From Taeniopygia guttata (lineage: Eukaryota; Chordata; Aves; Passeriformes; Estrildidae): a DNA stretch of 64,000 nt. Below the pieces are notes generated by a model. That model was given only the letters and a program-made list of their open reading frames with translations. It had not been told where the DNA came from and searched no databases. Every line of letters starts with the position of its first letter. Within the stretch, counting starts at the first letter, position 1. Positions 43,801-58,800 of the stretch are shown one piece after another. Both the position numbers and the translations under genes were made by a program. The stretch is from positions 6,010,001-6,074,000 of the forward strand of contig NC_133027.1 in NCBI RefSeq assembly GCF_048771995.1. Reading direction: 5' to 3'.

Positions 43801-46800
43801 ACAGTTTTAGATCTTGTGAGACAATTTGAAGGCAGCTGACTTCTCACAAGTATCAACTCTCTACACTTGGCAAATCATGCCACAAGATTTAAGTTTGCTC
43901 AAAATGAAAAGCTGATTTTAAAAGCCTCAGTAAGAGGGAAGTATCACTGACTGTGAGTTTCTTGAGCAACTACACAAAAAATTCAGTGTTCAAAAATAAA
44001 ATCTCCATTGGAAGAATATTCTTTGAGGAGCTCACTTGGAATTTGACAAATACGTGATGGAGATGCATGGAAGCTTTGGCCAGATCACCCTGGGGAATAC
44101 ACCTGAAGTTGTGGTCTTTGGCCAGCCCCCAAGGACAGGAAAGGTGCTGGGACCACACAAAGCTGGGAGGTCACAACATGCAGCTCAGCAGGACTCTCAG
44201 GGTTCCTGGCTGCCCAGCAGCCCACCCAGCAGCCAAAATTTCCTTCTAAAATTACTATTGCAGTTTCCCTCCTCACAGAAAACCACCACAGCCTCTGTTC
44301 AGTAATGCTGTGAATGTTTTAAAATGGGTTTTTTAGACTCAGCACAATTTAGAGCAACAATCTTGAAATTCTTCATAACCAAAAATTGCCATTCTTATCA
44401 TATCTCTTGATAGCAGATTGTACACAAAGTTCCTGTGTTTCAGAATATAGTGGACAGAAAATACAGGTGTTTCATTCTTGGCTCGATGAACAAACAACAA
44501 TCATCCATTATACTTCTTCCTGAGCCTTTTCCAATTTAATAAAGCAACTGTGCTCCCACCACTCACCAGAATCCTGGCACAGGGTCCTGGGTACCCACAT
44601 CAGCCAGTGGATGCAACCTCAGAAAACAGCTTTTAAAAGCTTTGCATTTTAGGGACCCATCAATAATCCATTCTGAGTGAGACACCACAGAAGCAAAAAA
44701 AGAATGCAAGAAATGTCAGATATACAAGTTTTAACCTATAGAAAGATACCAGAACAAATGAGTAACAGTAAGTCACAAGTTAATGTGTAAATCCAAAGTT
44801 GATATGAAAAGACAATATGGACATATCAGGAACAAATAACATGAATTAACCCAAGTAAGTTTTGTTCTCTGCCAGGTTCCCCAGCACTTTGGGTAGGAAA
44901 AAAGAAGCAGGTACCTAGAGCTGACCTCTGTAAGGTTTATCACATCAAATCCAGACCATATTTTCATTAACAAAATAGGGGGGAAAGACCTGCATGAAAT
45001 TTCTGCAAAGTGCTTGTACAAGTAGTTGAAAAAAATACTTATGGAGCAGCAATAATAAAGTTTTCTGTTAGTGCATAAACACATAACAAATAGAGGTTCC
45101 ATAAAGCTCTGTGACAAGACGAGTCATACTTGATGTTTCCATTAGCAAACTGGAGGAAGGAACAAACAGAACCTTACAAAATTTCCTGACAAAAACAAGC
45201 ACAGAGAGGTTACTGGGATTTCCCAGGAGAGGAGTAGACTCAAAGTGATGCTAAGAAGTTGGAACAAAGTGTCTAAAACCAATTAAATGAAATTCAGCAA
45301 AATAAACTGCAAGGTGTAAGATGTGAGAAAAACAAAATGTAATGTACAAAATGCAGGATGGGGAATAGCTGGTGAGGGCAAAGTGAAGGAGGTTTTACGT
45401 AAATCACAACGTGAATCATCAGTCTGTGCCTCTACAGGAAACAGCAACAAGATAATGAGATGTACATGTGTTGCTCTACTACAACATAACAGTCTCCTCA
45501 AGCATGCATAAGACTGCTTCACAAAGAGGATGATGACCCATTGTTGTTCATGCCCACAGAGAATGGGATTAAGTATTTTGCTCAATTTGCAACAATAAAG
45601 ATTTAGGAGGGGAAAAAAGCTAGAGTAATTATAGGACTAATGAAACACAAAGCTTTCTAAGGAGGTTGTGTAATCGGCATCTAGTGGAGGCTTTGAAGAA
45701 ACCAAAAGAAGCTGTTAAAACTGGTCGTGATTTATTTCATCCTGCTGCAAAGAGGTGGCATAGAATCTTTTAAAACCCTTTTTAACAGTGTACATTAGTG
45801 ATTCTGACAATAAAGCTGCTCCTGCTGCCAATGCTGGATGCTTGGTGGCACAGACTTTTGTCACCCTCCACCCTGTACAGGATGAAGTCTGACCCAGTGA
45901 AATCAATGGCAATTTTGCCTGTGACTTTGACAGTACCAGAATTTCACTCAGAGGTTTCATGGCCAGAGGGGACAATTATCATAATATTTCCTGATCTTTT
46001 GCATCATACAAACATAGATTTTGCTCAGCCTGTAGCTAGCATTTTGTGGCTGAACTATAACATATGTTTTGGAAGGGTTTTTGGGAGAGCCACAGGCCTC
46101 ACATTTTAGTGGTAGTAAAATCCCCTCTAGCGTTGTCTGTCTGCATTGCAGGGAGCAGCTCTCGCTCCCAAGGAAGTCAACATGTCATTTCTGGGGTTTT
46201 CCAAAAGGTACCTAACTTGTCACATCAGTTATACATGCAATCTTTTTTTCTTATCTATCAGTTGCATTTATGCACGTGGGTTCAAGTACTGGAAGGAACC
46301 TTAGTGACAGGATTTGGGGAGTCAGGACACAGCAGTATTTAGAAAATTGTCATGATTTTAGTAAAATTCAATAGAGATGCTGAAGCATCAGCTGCTGTTG
46401 GCTGTTTTGGATACAATTGTGTATCTCATAGGAGAAGTAAGGGCTTTGAACAAGAAAGTCACAAATCCTGTAATTAAGACAAATAAACTTAGAATCATAG
46501 CAGTTCTGGTTGGAATGGACCTTAAAGATCATCAATTTCCAACCCCTCTGCCGTGAGCAGGGACACCTTCCACCAGACCAGGTTGCTCCAAGCCCCATTT
46601 ACCCTGGCCTTGGACATTTCCAGGGATGGGGAATTCACAACTTCTCTGGGCAACCTGTGCCAGGGCCTCACCACCCTCACCAGGAAGAATTTCTTCTTGA
46701 TAACCAATCTAAACCTGCTCTCTTTCAGTTTGAAGCCATTTCCCCTTGTCCTGTTACTCCAGGCTCTTGCAAATATTTTCTCTCCATCTTTCTCATTGGC

Positions 46801-49800
46801 TCCCTTCAGGTACTGGAAGGATCTTGTCCTACAAGATATTGATACCAGTGCCTGTTCATGCTCTGCATATCCATAATGCAGCTCCTTCATTTTGGAAGCT
46901 CAAGCCTGCAGGATATTGTTAGGGTTTTTACCTTTAGGTGCCCAGCCATTAATGGGTTACATTCTAATGGAGTAGGTGGTGGATGCTCCATCCCTGGAAA
47001 CATTCAAGGCTGGACAAGGCTCTCCGCAAACTGATCTAGTTAAAGATGTTCCTGTTTACTGGAGGAGAATCAGACTAGGTGACCTTTAAAATGTCCCTTC
47101 CAACTCATAATATTCTATGATTCGGTGATAACGTACCTTATCTAATTCTATAACAGTCAGTATTCACTCAAAATATTCCCACTACATTTTCCACTCACTT
47201 CAGTGAAAGCAGAGTCATACTTTGGATTAACTAGTTTCTTCCTAATAAATGATTAAAACCACAAGTGCTCTGAAGAAAGAATTTGTTAATAACTCTTATT
47301 TAGCTATTCACAAAGGACCAATTTTAATATTTTCAGATATTGATTATTCTATATCCTGAGAGTTAATTAGATACCAAAAAAAAAAAAAAACACCAAAAAA
47401 CAATTCCCCCGAGGAAGCTGCAGAAAATAAAACGAGAGATAGATCAGTGCCAAAAGGTGTCATAGGCAGTGCAATTCTAGCCAAATTATTCCTGTTTCTA
47501 GTGGAGATCAGGTGCAAATCAGGTGTTTCTCCAAAACCAGATCTCTTCAGAGTTCCCATTACAGTACCAGAATCCCACATGCATTTTTTCTTGTAAGAAT
47601 TAAATCTGGCACATCTGGAATCTGGATTTCTGTTAAAAAATCTCTGAGCCAGGGGTAGTAATCTGGCCACACAGCATATTCTGCAAATGTTGGTGAATAG
47701 CAGCCAAATTTCCATGCCTCTAAGCAGTGTATCAAACTAACAAATAATAACAGCAGCCAGGTGCTGAAAGTCAATGCTGAACCTGAAATAAGATCCAGGG
47801 CTGAATTATTTATTGAAATTCCATTACTTTATTTGCAGTCTTAGGAAAGAGAGTCACTTGCAGGCACTGCAAATAAAGGTCTGGATGGTGGGTGTTCCTG
47901 ATAAGGGCATTTACCATATCAGCTGATCCCATAAAGCGTCCTCAGGGGTCTTGTTTTGTACCATATTAACATATAAACCGTATCATAAAAATACAGTTCC
48001 TCAGTGACTCTGATTGGGTTAAAAGAGCAGTTGGCAGCCCTCAGGAGGTGTCCCAGAGTGGGCAGGACCTCTCTCCTTTTGCATCTCCAAAGTTCACAGC
48101 CCTGCAGAGGGCAGGGGAAGCTCCATCCCAAGGTGTGACGGGTGATTCTGACTCCCACCGAAAGCAGAGCAAACTGTGCTGCAAAGGACCAGCAAACCCC
48201 AGCCCAAAGCAGTTTTTGGTTTGATGTCTGTACCTCGGTGTGACTTCCAAGCACAACTCTTGATCACCCCAATAAACTAATTGTCAATACAATATTACTG
48301 GTATTTGGACCAAGTCTTAATGCCTTGAGAATAAAAATGCCTTATAAATAAAGTTTCTGGTTTTCAGCTACTCACAGAGAAATAATTACAGAGTGTAGTA
48401 TTGAGGGGATTTTTTTTACTTTTCATATTTTGTTCCTTGCTGTATTTGTTCATCTGATCATCTACACAGACACGCAGTCATATTTAGCCATTAGAGGGAT
48501 GTTGCACTACAAGGCAGTCTTTTCTGATGCCACTCCCTCTGAAAGTTTCATTAAACAAGAAACAGAGAGCAAGTTCTGAGTTAGTATGTGGAAATACCTG
48601 CAGTGCATGCAAGAGTCTAAGCCATACACACAAGCAGCAAGTAAATGTTCCTTGGGACCCACCTAAAAGCAAAACAATTTGTGTGTTCAGTATCAAACAA
48701 TGGAGAAAATAAACAGTGGTGCTTTCCAAAAACTGCTGAGAAATTTTGAATAAGTGTGTGTATTAGCAAAAGTAGAATTTACAAATATTTTTCTGCCATA
48801 TGGGCTTCTGAATTTAATGCATGATAAATATTGTAAGCAGAAAAAAACAGATCAATGAGAGAAGTCTGGAACACATTTCTTGTTTGCTCAGTATCCCAAT
48901 ACAGGATGATTTCTTAAATTCCTTTGCCTGTACTGTTTGAGCCAGTTTGAAATGCTTTAAAAAGAAACAGTTTTGCTCATTTTCTCAAAAGAAAATTTTA
49001 CCTGATACTCAGAGTGATTTTCCTCTGATTTCATTGTATCCTGTTATACAGCATGAAAAACAAAAACAACCAAACCCAAACGAAAGCTTAATTAAGTTTA
49101 ATTCAATGCTATTCATCAAAATAATCAATTGCACTTTCCCTAGCACATTTTCACCTCTTACTGTCCTTTTGTTTCAGGGATCCTTGATGATGCTGTCAAT
49201 TCCAATTATCATCTTTTTTATTATTATTATTTTTATCACTCCTAAGTCCCTCGTGCCCCAAGTGGAGCACCCTCCAAAAAGTTCAGCAGTGACTCCAGCA
49301 TGGCTGTACAGCAGAATTCTTCTCCAGCCTGTTCTTTCCTCTCACAGCTTTCTCAGAAGCAATCAGTAGCCTTCTTCCCAAAATGTCTCTTGCTTGCACT
49401 CTTCCCCCACAAGAAAACAATCACTTTGTTGATTTTATTTCATTTTATGCCCCTCACCTTTCAGCCATATTCCCCATTCTCTGGCTTCACCACAGTTTGG
49501 TGACAGCAACCCTGACATCTGTCCCCAGCTCCCATCCTTTTCTCTGGCTCTCCATTCTGCTTCTCTGCCATTGTCACCCAGCTGCTTTATTCAAATTAAA
49601 CAAATCCTTTTTGATATGGTGGAAATGGAGTGTGACACAAGGGTCATGATCTCTAAATCTCCTCATCCATTTATTGTTAAGTTCACAAGAAGGTGCCATC
49701 TCTGGAGACAATGCTGGGTAATCAGGTAATTGAGAAACCAGAATTTGGCAAGAGAATTTCTGAACATTTTCTATGCATTTTTTACAGCTGGGCCTTATTT

Positions 49801-52800
49801 TCTCAAATAGCTGAATAAGATCAGAAAAATAAGCTTTTTTTTTTTTTTTTTACTTACAATTCTCTCTAAAATGGAGATTTTTTTTCCTATTATTGTAAAA
49901 TGTCAAGCACACACGGGTGGTCTTCAAAAAATAACAAGTAAGAGAAATCCTATAATTTCACACTTCCAATGAAAAGCAAAACATTTGTTAGTACAAAAAC
50001 CTCTCTGGCAGAATGGCACAAGGTGATTAGTACTAATGCTGCATGCAGTTTCAAAGATCCTGGATATAGCTTAAAATAAATGTTAAATAAATATTCAAGT
50101 AATTTTTAATAAGTTAAAAACTTGGTGCCCAGAGTGAAAGAGATGTCATGGGACTAATTATAACTTTATAAATATTATACTCTTTATATAACTTTTATAG
50201 AAAAATATATAACTTTCTATAAAAGTTATATAACATCTTCAAATTTCTCATCTTGGCCATATCCTTCCCCAGCTCTTCAAGATTGGACCTGAGGAGCTGT
50301 CTACAGTCAGCATTTCTAAGATGCATTATTATTGTTGAATTATCTGTTTTGAGATAAACTCTGAATCATGAGGCCATGGAGCAGAGATTCTGCTCAGTGG
50401 GAGATGAGGTGTTCGCACAGCACAGGTCATAGGGCTGCTGGTGACAAGGAGCCACTTCCCACTCTGAAACAAGTCTTCCCACATCTGTGGTCACCTGCCT
50501 TTGGTAGAGACTGAATAGCAAGAAGATTTATGGAGTGTTTAGAGAAACATGTAATTGAAGATTTGTAAATATGGAATTGAAATATGTAATAGAAGATTGC
50601 ATTCGTGCACTCTGAGGAGCTCCTTGTGGCTCCATCTTGGACCAGGCTGAGTACAGAGTGCTTAATGCAGAGGAATCATCATTTTTGAACCTCAAGCAAG
50701 ACCCAGCCCTAGGACTGGTTTTAGAGGTTAACTGTGAGACTCTGAGATACTGTTTTAAAAAAGAAAACAAAAATTCAAATTTTGCACATCTTGGTACAAG
50801 AAAGGGCAAAATAGAATTCTTTGTCAAACTGCAGAATGAAAAGTGAATTAAAATGAACCAAATGCTAATTGAGGACTGAAAATAGACTAAATAATGAAGG
50901 GAATTTCATTATTAATTGTTGCACTGAACCCTCTTGGCATGTCCTGGGCATTTAAAAGACCTAAGCACAGAAAAACAACAAAAACTGCCATTCTGAGAGA
51001 ACCTAGAACCTGCAAGAATATTCCATGATTCAACCCCTCTTCATTCAGGAAGAGCTTTTTAAAAAAATACCATAAATAAAATAAACAAAACAGGTCTCCA
51101 GTTGCACACTGAATCAGCAGCAATGGCTCATCACAAAACACAGGACAGCGAAAGAAAATCATTTCCCCCCCATGATATGCATTTGCATCTGTTTGAAGTT
51201 GCCCATTCAGCAGCTAAAAGCAAAAGAAAAGCAGTAACACAACGTGCCTGTTGATCCACACAAATTGAGTCACAATCTAGAAAAACACCAGCAACAATAG
51301 CAACGATCCATCAGGGCTGGTTTCTCTGATTTCCACTCGTTTGGGACAATACACAGGTACAGGCATGCACCAGCAGGCAGAACAACAATAGCTACATGCC
51401 CTGGATGTCAAGGTTCAGGCTGTTTATCTGGGTGTTAAAATGTCATTAAGAGGATAAGCTTGGCAATCCATACAGAGAAGCACCAGCCCAACCTGAAAAT
51501 TAATTCAGTATTTTGTCAGGAGTCAATCCACAATGATTGGGTAGCTTTTATAGTCACTCATCTTTGTAAAGGGAAAAGAGGGGAAATTTTATCCTCACCT
51601 CATCTTCAAGGTCGGACCTCTACTGGCACAGCAATCATCAGCCCAGCCTTTGGAGGCCCTTCCAAAGTCTGGCCCTGGCATAACCAGGTTTGATAAGCAT
51701 ATAAGATAAGCAACCCCATATTTAACCAGTACCTGAATTAATCACATTCCACTGTCACACCCAGGACATGTAAGCAGCCTCTCAGCATCACTTCTGTCAG
51801 ACTAGCCTCAACCAAATTTGTGCTGTTGTTCAGAGGCACAGAAAGCAAAGATTCCTTCTATGCTTCAACTGAGCCCTGTTCTGTCTTGTCAATACCTCCT
51901 CCATAGCAATGTCCTGCTGGTTTGCAGATTTTCTGGCATGTTTACTCCTTTCTTGTCCCTAGCTATGTGTGCTTCTTTACAGCATATCTATCTGAACCAG
52001 AGGCAGACAGAGCATGACTTCTTTGGTCATCCATTCCAACAGGTTACAACCTTTACAATTATTATTAAGCCTCCTCCTACTCTGATGACATTTGACCTTA
52101 ACTATTAATAAGTTGCACAGAGAAGTTGTGAATTCCCCATCCCTGGAAGGGATCAAGGCCAGGTTAGATGGGGCTTGGAGTAACCTGGTCTAGTGGAAGG
52201 TGTCCCTGTCTATGGCAGAGGGATTAGAAGCAGTCTGTAAGTCCATTCCAAGTCAAACCATTCTGTGATTCTCTGTCTTGTTATACCTCTTACCACTGTA
52301 CTAAAAAGACCCTGCAGATATATTTAATATTATAGTCAAATGATGCTTGCTCTTTTAATTAAAGGAGAAAGGCTGCCTTCAGGATGGCAATCTTAAGCAA
52401 TTTTTAAGCCTTAAAATTATTCTTCTCTACTTCTTTTCCAGTATCCTAACACACATAAGTTCTGTGTGTTGTTTAAAACAGCCAGTCAAAAAATAATCTA
52501 AACCTTGACCCCTCCCTACTAACAGCAGTGTCAAAAAGACAAAGTAAAAATGCATAGATGTGATTAGTATGATTTGTGTGTTTGTTATTGGGCTATTTAC
52601 TGTGAATTACTAAGCCTGAGTGACACATGAACACTGAATTAGTCATGCTAAGTGCTCTACAAAACCCAAAGGACACAAGAGCTATTGACTAAAGGACAGA
52701 GCACAGGATCAAGGTGAATTTCTTGCTGGCCCTCCTTGCACAAGGCGATGGCTTCTCAGCTTCTGCACCTGTAAAGTACTGACCATGACCATTGTCAGTA

Positions 52801-55800
52801 CTGTAAAGTACTGACAATGCTTTGGAAATACTATAAAAAGGCATCTGTATTTATTTTTTACCTCAGGGAATGGTTTTTGCAAAGACCATTTGCAAAAATG
52901 TTTAGCGGTGCCTGCCAAAGCACAGAGCAGCCTGCACAGCCTCCTTTGCAGAACTGGGATCTAAGGATTATTAATTGCTATCAGCATCTAGGAAGTTTGG
53001 AGAATTTCTAGTATCCTGCTGTGCTTTACTACCAAGAATTAAAAAAAAAAACAAAACCCAACACTCACAAAAAAAATTCCATCTTCTGAACATTTAAAAC
53101 TGATGCTAAACATTCTTTTCTGAATACAGAGTTGCTGAACTCAGTTGTCAGATTTCTGAGACGGAGCACACAAGGATTAGCTCCTCATACTTTGAACTCC
53201 TCTGTGAGCCTGAAGCAGCACAGTCTATTTGAGGGTGATGAGCCCTTCTCCAAGATGTAGAGCATTACACTTATGTCTTTACCTGCAGCAGAAGTTATAT
53301 AAAATATTATGTCTCCTTTGGCATCTTCTTGGTTAAGAGAAACAGAAACTAAAGCCATACCTAAATCAAGCAAATTTCCTCTGTGCATAAACCCCATTCT
53401 CAGAATCATGAACAGGTTTTAACACCTGAGATACTGGTGAACAGTGACCTGAGTCAGATGTTTTTCTTAGACCAGAAGAAACAAAAAAATTGTCCAGAGA
53501 AGTTGTGGATGCTTCCTTTCTGAAAGTATTAAAGGTTAGGTTGGATGAGGCTCTGAGCAACCTGGTCTAATGGAAGGTGTACTTGCATATGGCAGGGGAG
53601 TGGGAATTACATGATGATTGAGTTGGAAGGTCCCTTCCAATTCAAATCATTCTATGATTCTAAGAAATGCAAAAGACGTTACAGAAAGAGTTAAGAAATG
53701 GCTTCTTTACAGCAGGATTTACATAATAAAGGGGGGGGTGGGTGGGGAATTTGCAACTCCCATATAATATCCTTGCAAGTTTTATAGAATTTAAAGTAAA
53801 TGAAAATCAGTTTCAGCTGTGAATATTAGGCCTTGAGAATTTTAATTACCTTTTGCAGCAAGCACATACAGGTGAATTCCATAGGCTTCTGTCATCTGCA
53901 CTGCACACAAAATTAGCATCTATCAAGATGAGGATTTAGAAGAGCAAATTGTCACTATCTGAGCAACTTTATCCTCCTTAATGTCCTTTAGACCAGAGTA
54001 GCTATAGAAGGGGAAGTTTCAACTCCTGCTGTCCTACAGATGCATTAATACAACACAGCCCTCCTGAAATACATTACAATTAGTGCTTTATTTCAGTTTT
54101 ATGAAGGGTTGCCAGAAATACATAAAAAGGAGCTATTTTAATGTCTTTTGATCAGGTGTATGGGGAAAAAAGTGGAGAAGCCCTTGAGCTCCAGATATAC
54201 AATACCTCTTAAGAAGTAACCAGGCTGCTTTGGGGATCAACACAGAAATTATTGGGATTACAAGACTGGTATAAATTTATGAGTCTGTGTGTGAGAACAA
54301 GCAGGAAAAGCAGAGAAGTTGGTCTACAGAAGATGCAACACATGTACACAAACTTGGCACCAGGGAAGGACTGGTATCAGCATTTTATCAATGTGAGGAG
54401 AGCCTGAAAAACTTGCCTTGGGTCACTGAAGGAGGCAGAAAAGCACAAAAGTAAAGAAATCCTGTGAAGAATTTGGGTCAAAACCTGGAAATAGAAATAT
54501 TACCGAGTTTAACATGTAAAATTTGCATTGCAGAACCTTTTTGCAGTTTGATGAGAAAAACAATAAAAATCAGAGAGTTTGAATGATGGGAGCTGTGATG
54601 TTGCTTTCTATTAAGATAAAGTCCTGAAGTCCTTATTTGTTCACAGACTGGAAAGTAAAAAAAAGAAAAAAAAGGTTGATTTGGGCTTTGACAACACTGG
54701 GGCCATTTTAACATGGCAAAACTTTGCTATGGTGTGTTAGAGAACTGCATCTCAGGGGCTTTGTGATCCAATCTTTTTTTTGAGCACATCTCCTTTTATG
54801 ACACTGTACCCATGACATTTCTGTGGCGCATCAGAGTCACAGAATCAAAGAAGAATATGTGTTGAATCCAGTGAATACCACCATTAATAAAATATAGATA
54901 CATATAGAAAAGTAAAATCATAAACACTTTAAAAATAAGTCATGAAATTATTCTTGAGAGGGAGAGAATAATACTAATTTACAAGGAATCTTTAAGAGAG
55001 AGCAAAAATCCTATCAATTCATCATTCTACATTTACGTGTGTACTGGCAATCAAGTTATGTAACAAACAGCAATGACATGTTGTAAATGCAATCAGTTAG
55101 ATTAAGTTCTACCCTTAGGTATTATTAGATAAATTACTGGCTTTGGAACTGGAAAACACAGCTGGATACACTTTGAATTACTTCTGTTCCACTGTAATAA
55201 TTTCCAAGTCTTAAATTTAATATAAAAATCATGCCAGGAATACATGATGCTGATTAAATTCCTCAGATACACAAAAACCAGATTTTTTAAACTCTTAGCT
55301 CCAGATGTACATATATATCCCTGCCACCCCATCTAGATGAGTTTTATTGCATGTCAGCAACACAGAAGTGCAAAACAATGGGAGGAACAAAAGACGAGGA
55401 AGGAAAGGGAATTAAGGAAATTACCACATGAAATTTTACTGTGCCAAGCAAATCTCTTCAAGCTATTTACAAAGTACCTACTGTCGCACTTTAGGTACCA
55501 GCTCTCATTTCCTACATCATGTAAGATTTAGAGACTGAGTCCAGCACAAAACCAATCCCTTCCTTATCCCAATTGATTCTCTCTGACTTTAAGTCAACCT
55601 TAGCTAAAAGAAAAGTTTATCACTGAAACCTTCTATTATTCATGTACAAAACTAACACATAAAATCACAGCTCTTTAACTTCTGCCTAACTCTCTTAAAA
55701 AGGAGTAATTTAAAAAACCTACCAGAGCTCCTAGCTGAAAAATGGAAATATTACTAACAAAATAATGTTTCTGTTACTTCTGCAGCATTGCTGGGAATAT

Positions 55801-58800
55801 TTTGCTCATATCTGCCACATTTTGAAGAATTATGTGCCATACAAGAGCTATGTGATACTGTTGCTGTGATGATCAATGTGCTCTCCTAAACAATCCTTAC
55901 CCAGCCTTCCATTAAACTCTATTTGACACAGGCAGGTGGACTGATACCAACATTAAATCCTGGAGCACAGGCAGACGTACTTCCTGCTGGCTCTCCTGGA
56001 AAGGCTCCCTGTGTATTTTGGGGATGTTATGTCAAACGATCCCAGTGACATTTGCTGTTCTGGATTAGCCTCAGCAGAGCCATGTATTGCCAAGAAAAGT
56101 TTCCTGAGGACACTGGAGCTTCACTGTCACCGCTGAACCACGACACCCAACCTGCCAGCCTGACGGGATGGGAGCTGCTAGAGATGGAAAAAGGGCAACC
56201 TGCAGCTAAAGACAGAGCACCCAGTGCACACTGGTGGCTAATTCCAATATTTAGAATTATCATTATTAGCAATAATAATTTCCAGTATCACCAGTTCTTC
56301 ATGGTTAAATTAAAACATAGTGTTTACCCAGTTTGACTGTGTGGCTCAGAAAAGCCAGAAAAAAGGAAGGAGCTAACAAGTGGAGTTCAAAGAAGATCTC
56401 AAATGCACTTAGGCAGGCCTAATTCTGCTGCCACTGAACTCAGCAGTACAAAACTGACTGAATGTTTCTGAATTCTTATTTATTCGATTGGATCCCATTT
56501 GTAGAAAGTATGTATATTCAACAAAGCATTGAAATATGTTTCATTTTAAGCAGATGTTTTGATCACAATTAACATGTATATCAATTCCATCAAGTTTAAT
56601 AAAAAGCAAATAGTCACAGCTGTTAATAGAGGAAAACCCCAAAACCATGGCAGATCAGGGTATCATTCACCTTTAACCATAAATTAAGGATGAAACCATG
56701 AACTGAAGAAGGAGACATGGCTGGAAATACCTTCTTAACTTGAGAACCAGTTTCCCAGGCAATCCTAAAAACATTCCAGACTAGGTTTAAGGTGGCCAGG
56801 ATAGTGACTATATCCCTGCCAAGTCACTTTATAAACTTGGCCTGCTTAAACAATTTACTGCCTGTCTCCAATATTCCCACCAACGAGGCCCTTGTCTTGA
56901 CGCAAAACAAAACCTCCAAATGCTCAGAGACAAAACAGACACACAGACACTGCACTGTATAACTCAGGCTAAAACTTCTTTAAAGTATTGTTTTTCTTCA
57001 TCACAAGGAAAAACAAGCAACTTGTAATTTTAAAACATTTGCTAAGTGGTTATATGGAAATTTATTGAATTTTAAAGCAAAATTATATCTTGCCAATACA
57101 GATGTTTTTCCTCTATTTTTAATGATTTTATTGAAAATGATCAATCCAGGTAGCATTTCCCAGATTTAAGCAGGTCAGAAGTGGAGTTATTACTGATTTG
57201 TCACTCTGTTCATTCCTGATTTGACATGATCTTAGCAGAACCACTATACTGAAATACTTGAGTCCCCCTGCATGGAACTTACAAAACTCATTTAAAGATG
57301 TTTGTTTAAACAGTTTTCCTCATTAGTAAAATTGTTTTCCTCCCCAGTGTCCACACTACTGGTAAACCTTATAAATTTTGTAACCTTAATACCAAAGCAT
57401 AAGGCCAGGATGCTGGCAGAAGAGACTCAGGCTGCTGATTGTGCACTGCCTCACTAAAAGCAGCTTGAAGAGACACAAATCATGGTGCCCATCACCTGCT
57501 TGGCAGCTCCAAAGGCTAAAATTCAAGATACACAGTAAACCCTGTGCTCCCACCACTTCCAGGGTGACAGCTGAAAAGTGTCAGAGACTGCACACACTGT
57601 ACACATCTGCTTTCTAGGGTGGTTGTGGCTTCTTCAAAATGTGAAAGGTTTGGCAACAAAAACATGTTATGGTCAGTCTTGGAGCACCAGACAGGTTGGA
57701 CCAGATGTTTCAGTGTCATTATTCTTCCTTGTGCCTTTTTATCGTTTTTATTTCCTAATTATCTAGAAAGTTTAGCTAAATATAGGAATGATTTTGTATG
57801 AAAGCCAAGCTGAGCTCATAATACCCAGGAAATACTTGCACTTCTCCAGAAACAGAAATGATCTTAGAGCCCTATAGATCTGATTCTGATTTCTCATCAT
57901 CAGTTAAACTTTTTGAGGGCAGTCTATGAATCAAACACACTGCAGAGCCTGTCTTGTTATAAAGGGTTAAAAGGTTCCTACCAACGTATCTCTCCCTGTT
58001 TGCAAAGCCAGTACTGGTTGTGATAATGCTGAAAATCTGAACCTGAAATCAGTTTCCTTATCGGAGTGATTATCTCATATTAAAACCACAAAAGCCTTAA
58101 CAGTGGGGAATGATTGCTTGTAACAGGAGTAACACTTTTATTAATATCTTCCTTTAAGGCTATGTGACAAAACCACTAAAATCCAAACCAAGGCTGGTTT
58201 GAAATCACTTTTCAGCAGAAATAACTTTTAAAAAATCCAGAAAATGCACCCAAAAAAAGCCAGAACAACAACAACAACAACAACAGCAACAACAACAAAA
58301 AAGGCAAAACCAAAATCAAACCCCACCTAAAAAGAGGGGCAGCAACACCCTCCTGGGAGCAGCAGCTCCTGGGTCTTTGATGGAGCACACTGTTGTTTAT
58401 GATTGCTCTGTCCTGGCAGCCAGGCTCTCTGACTGACCCATTCATTCAGAAAGTAAGTTTGGTACCAAATCTTGCCATCACTTTTAGACATAATCCTAAT
58501 GGGCCCAGTCAGCTGGAAGATAGGGCCATGTTAAATGTCTGAAGCAGAAACCGTGGAAGTTCAAGGCCTCTGAGGTCTCTTTTGATTTCTACACTTGCAG
58601 CACCTTAACTTTTTCCCTAGAAGGGTGTTCAGTGTGCCTCTGGGTGAACACTTTGAGAAGTAAAGCCTTACACATTTTAAGCAAAAGCTCTTGCTCACCT
58701 AATCCTAGAATGGTTTGGGTTGCAAGGGACCTTAAAGGTCATGTCAACTGCCCTGCCAGGGCAGGGACACCTTCTACAATACCAGGCTGTTCAGAGCTCC

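Noticed and set aside
46522..46890. Overlapping 107-122-codon frames on both strands
   Set aside because: They lie inside a 3'-end CR1 fragment, which is largely non-coding; the frames are shadows of the repeat.
58212..58445. Minus-strand frame with a poly-Leu stretch resembling a signal or membrane segment
   Set aside because: The leucines come from the (AAC)n microsatellite read in one frame.
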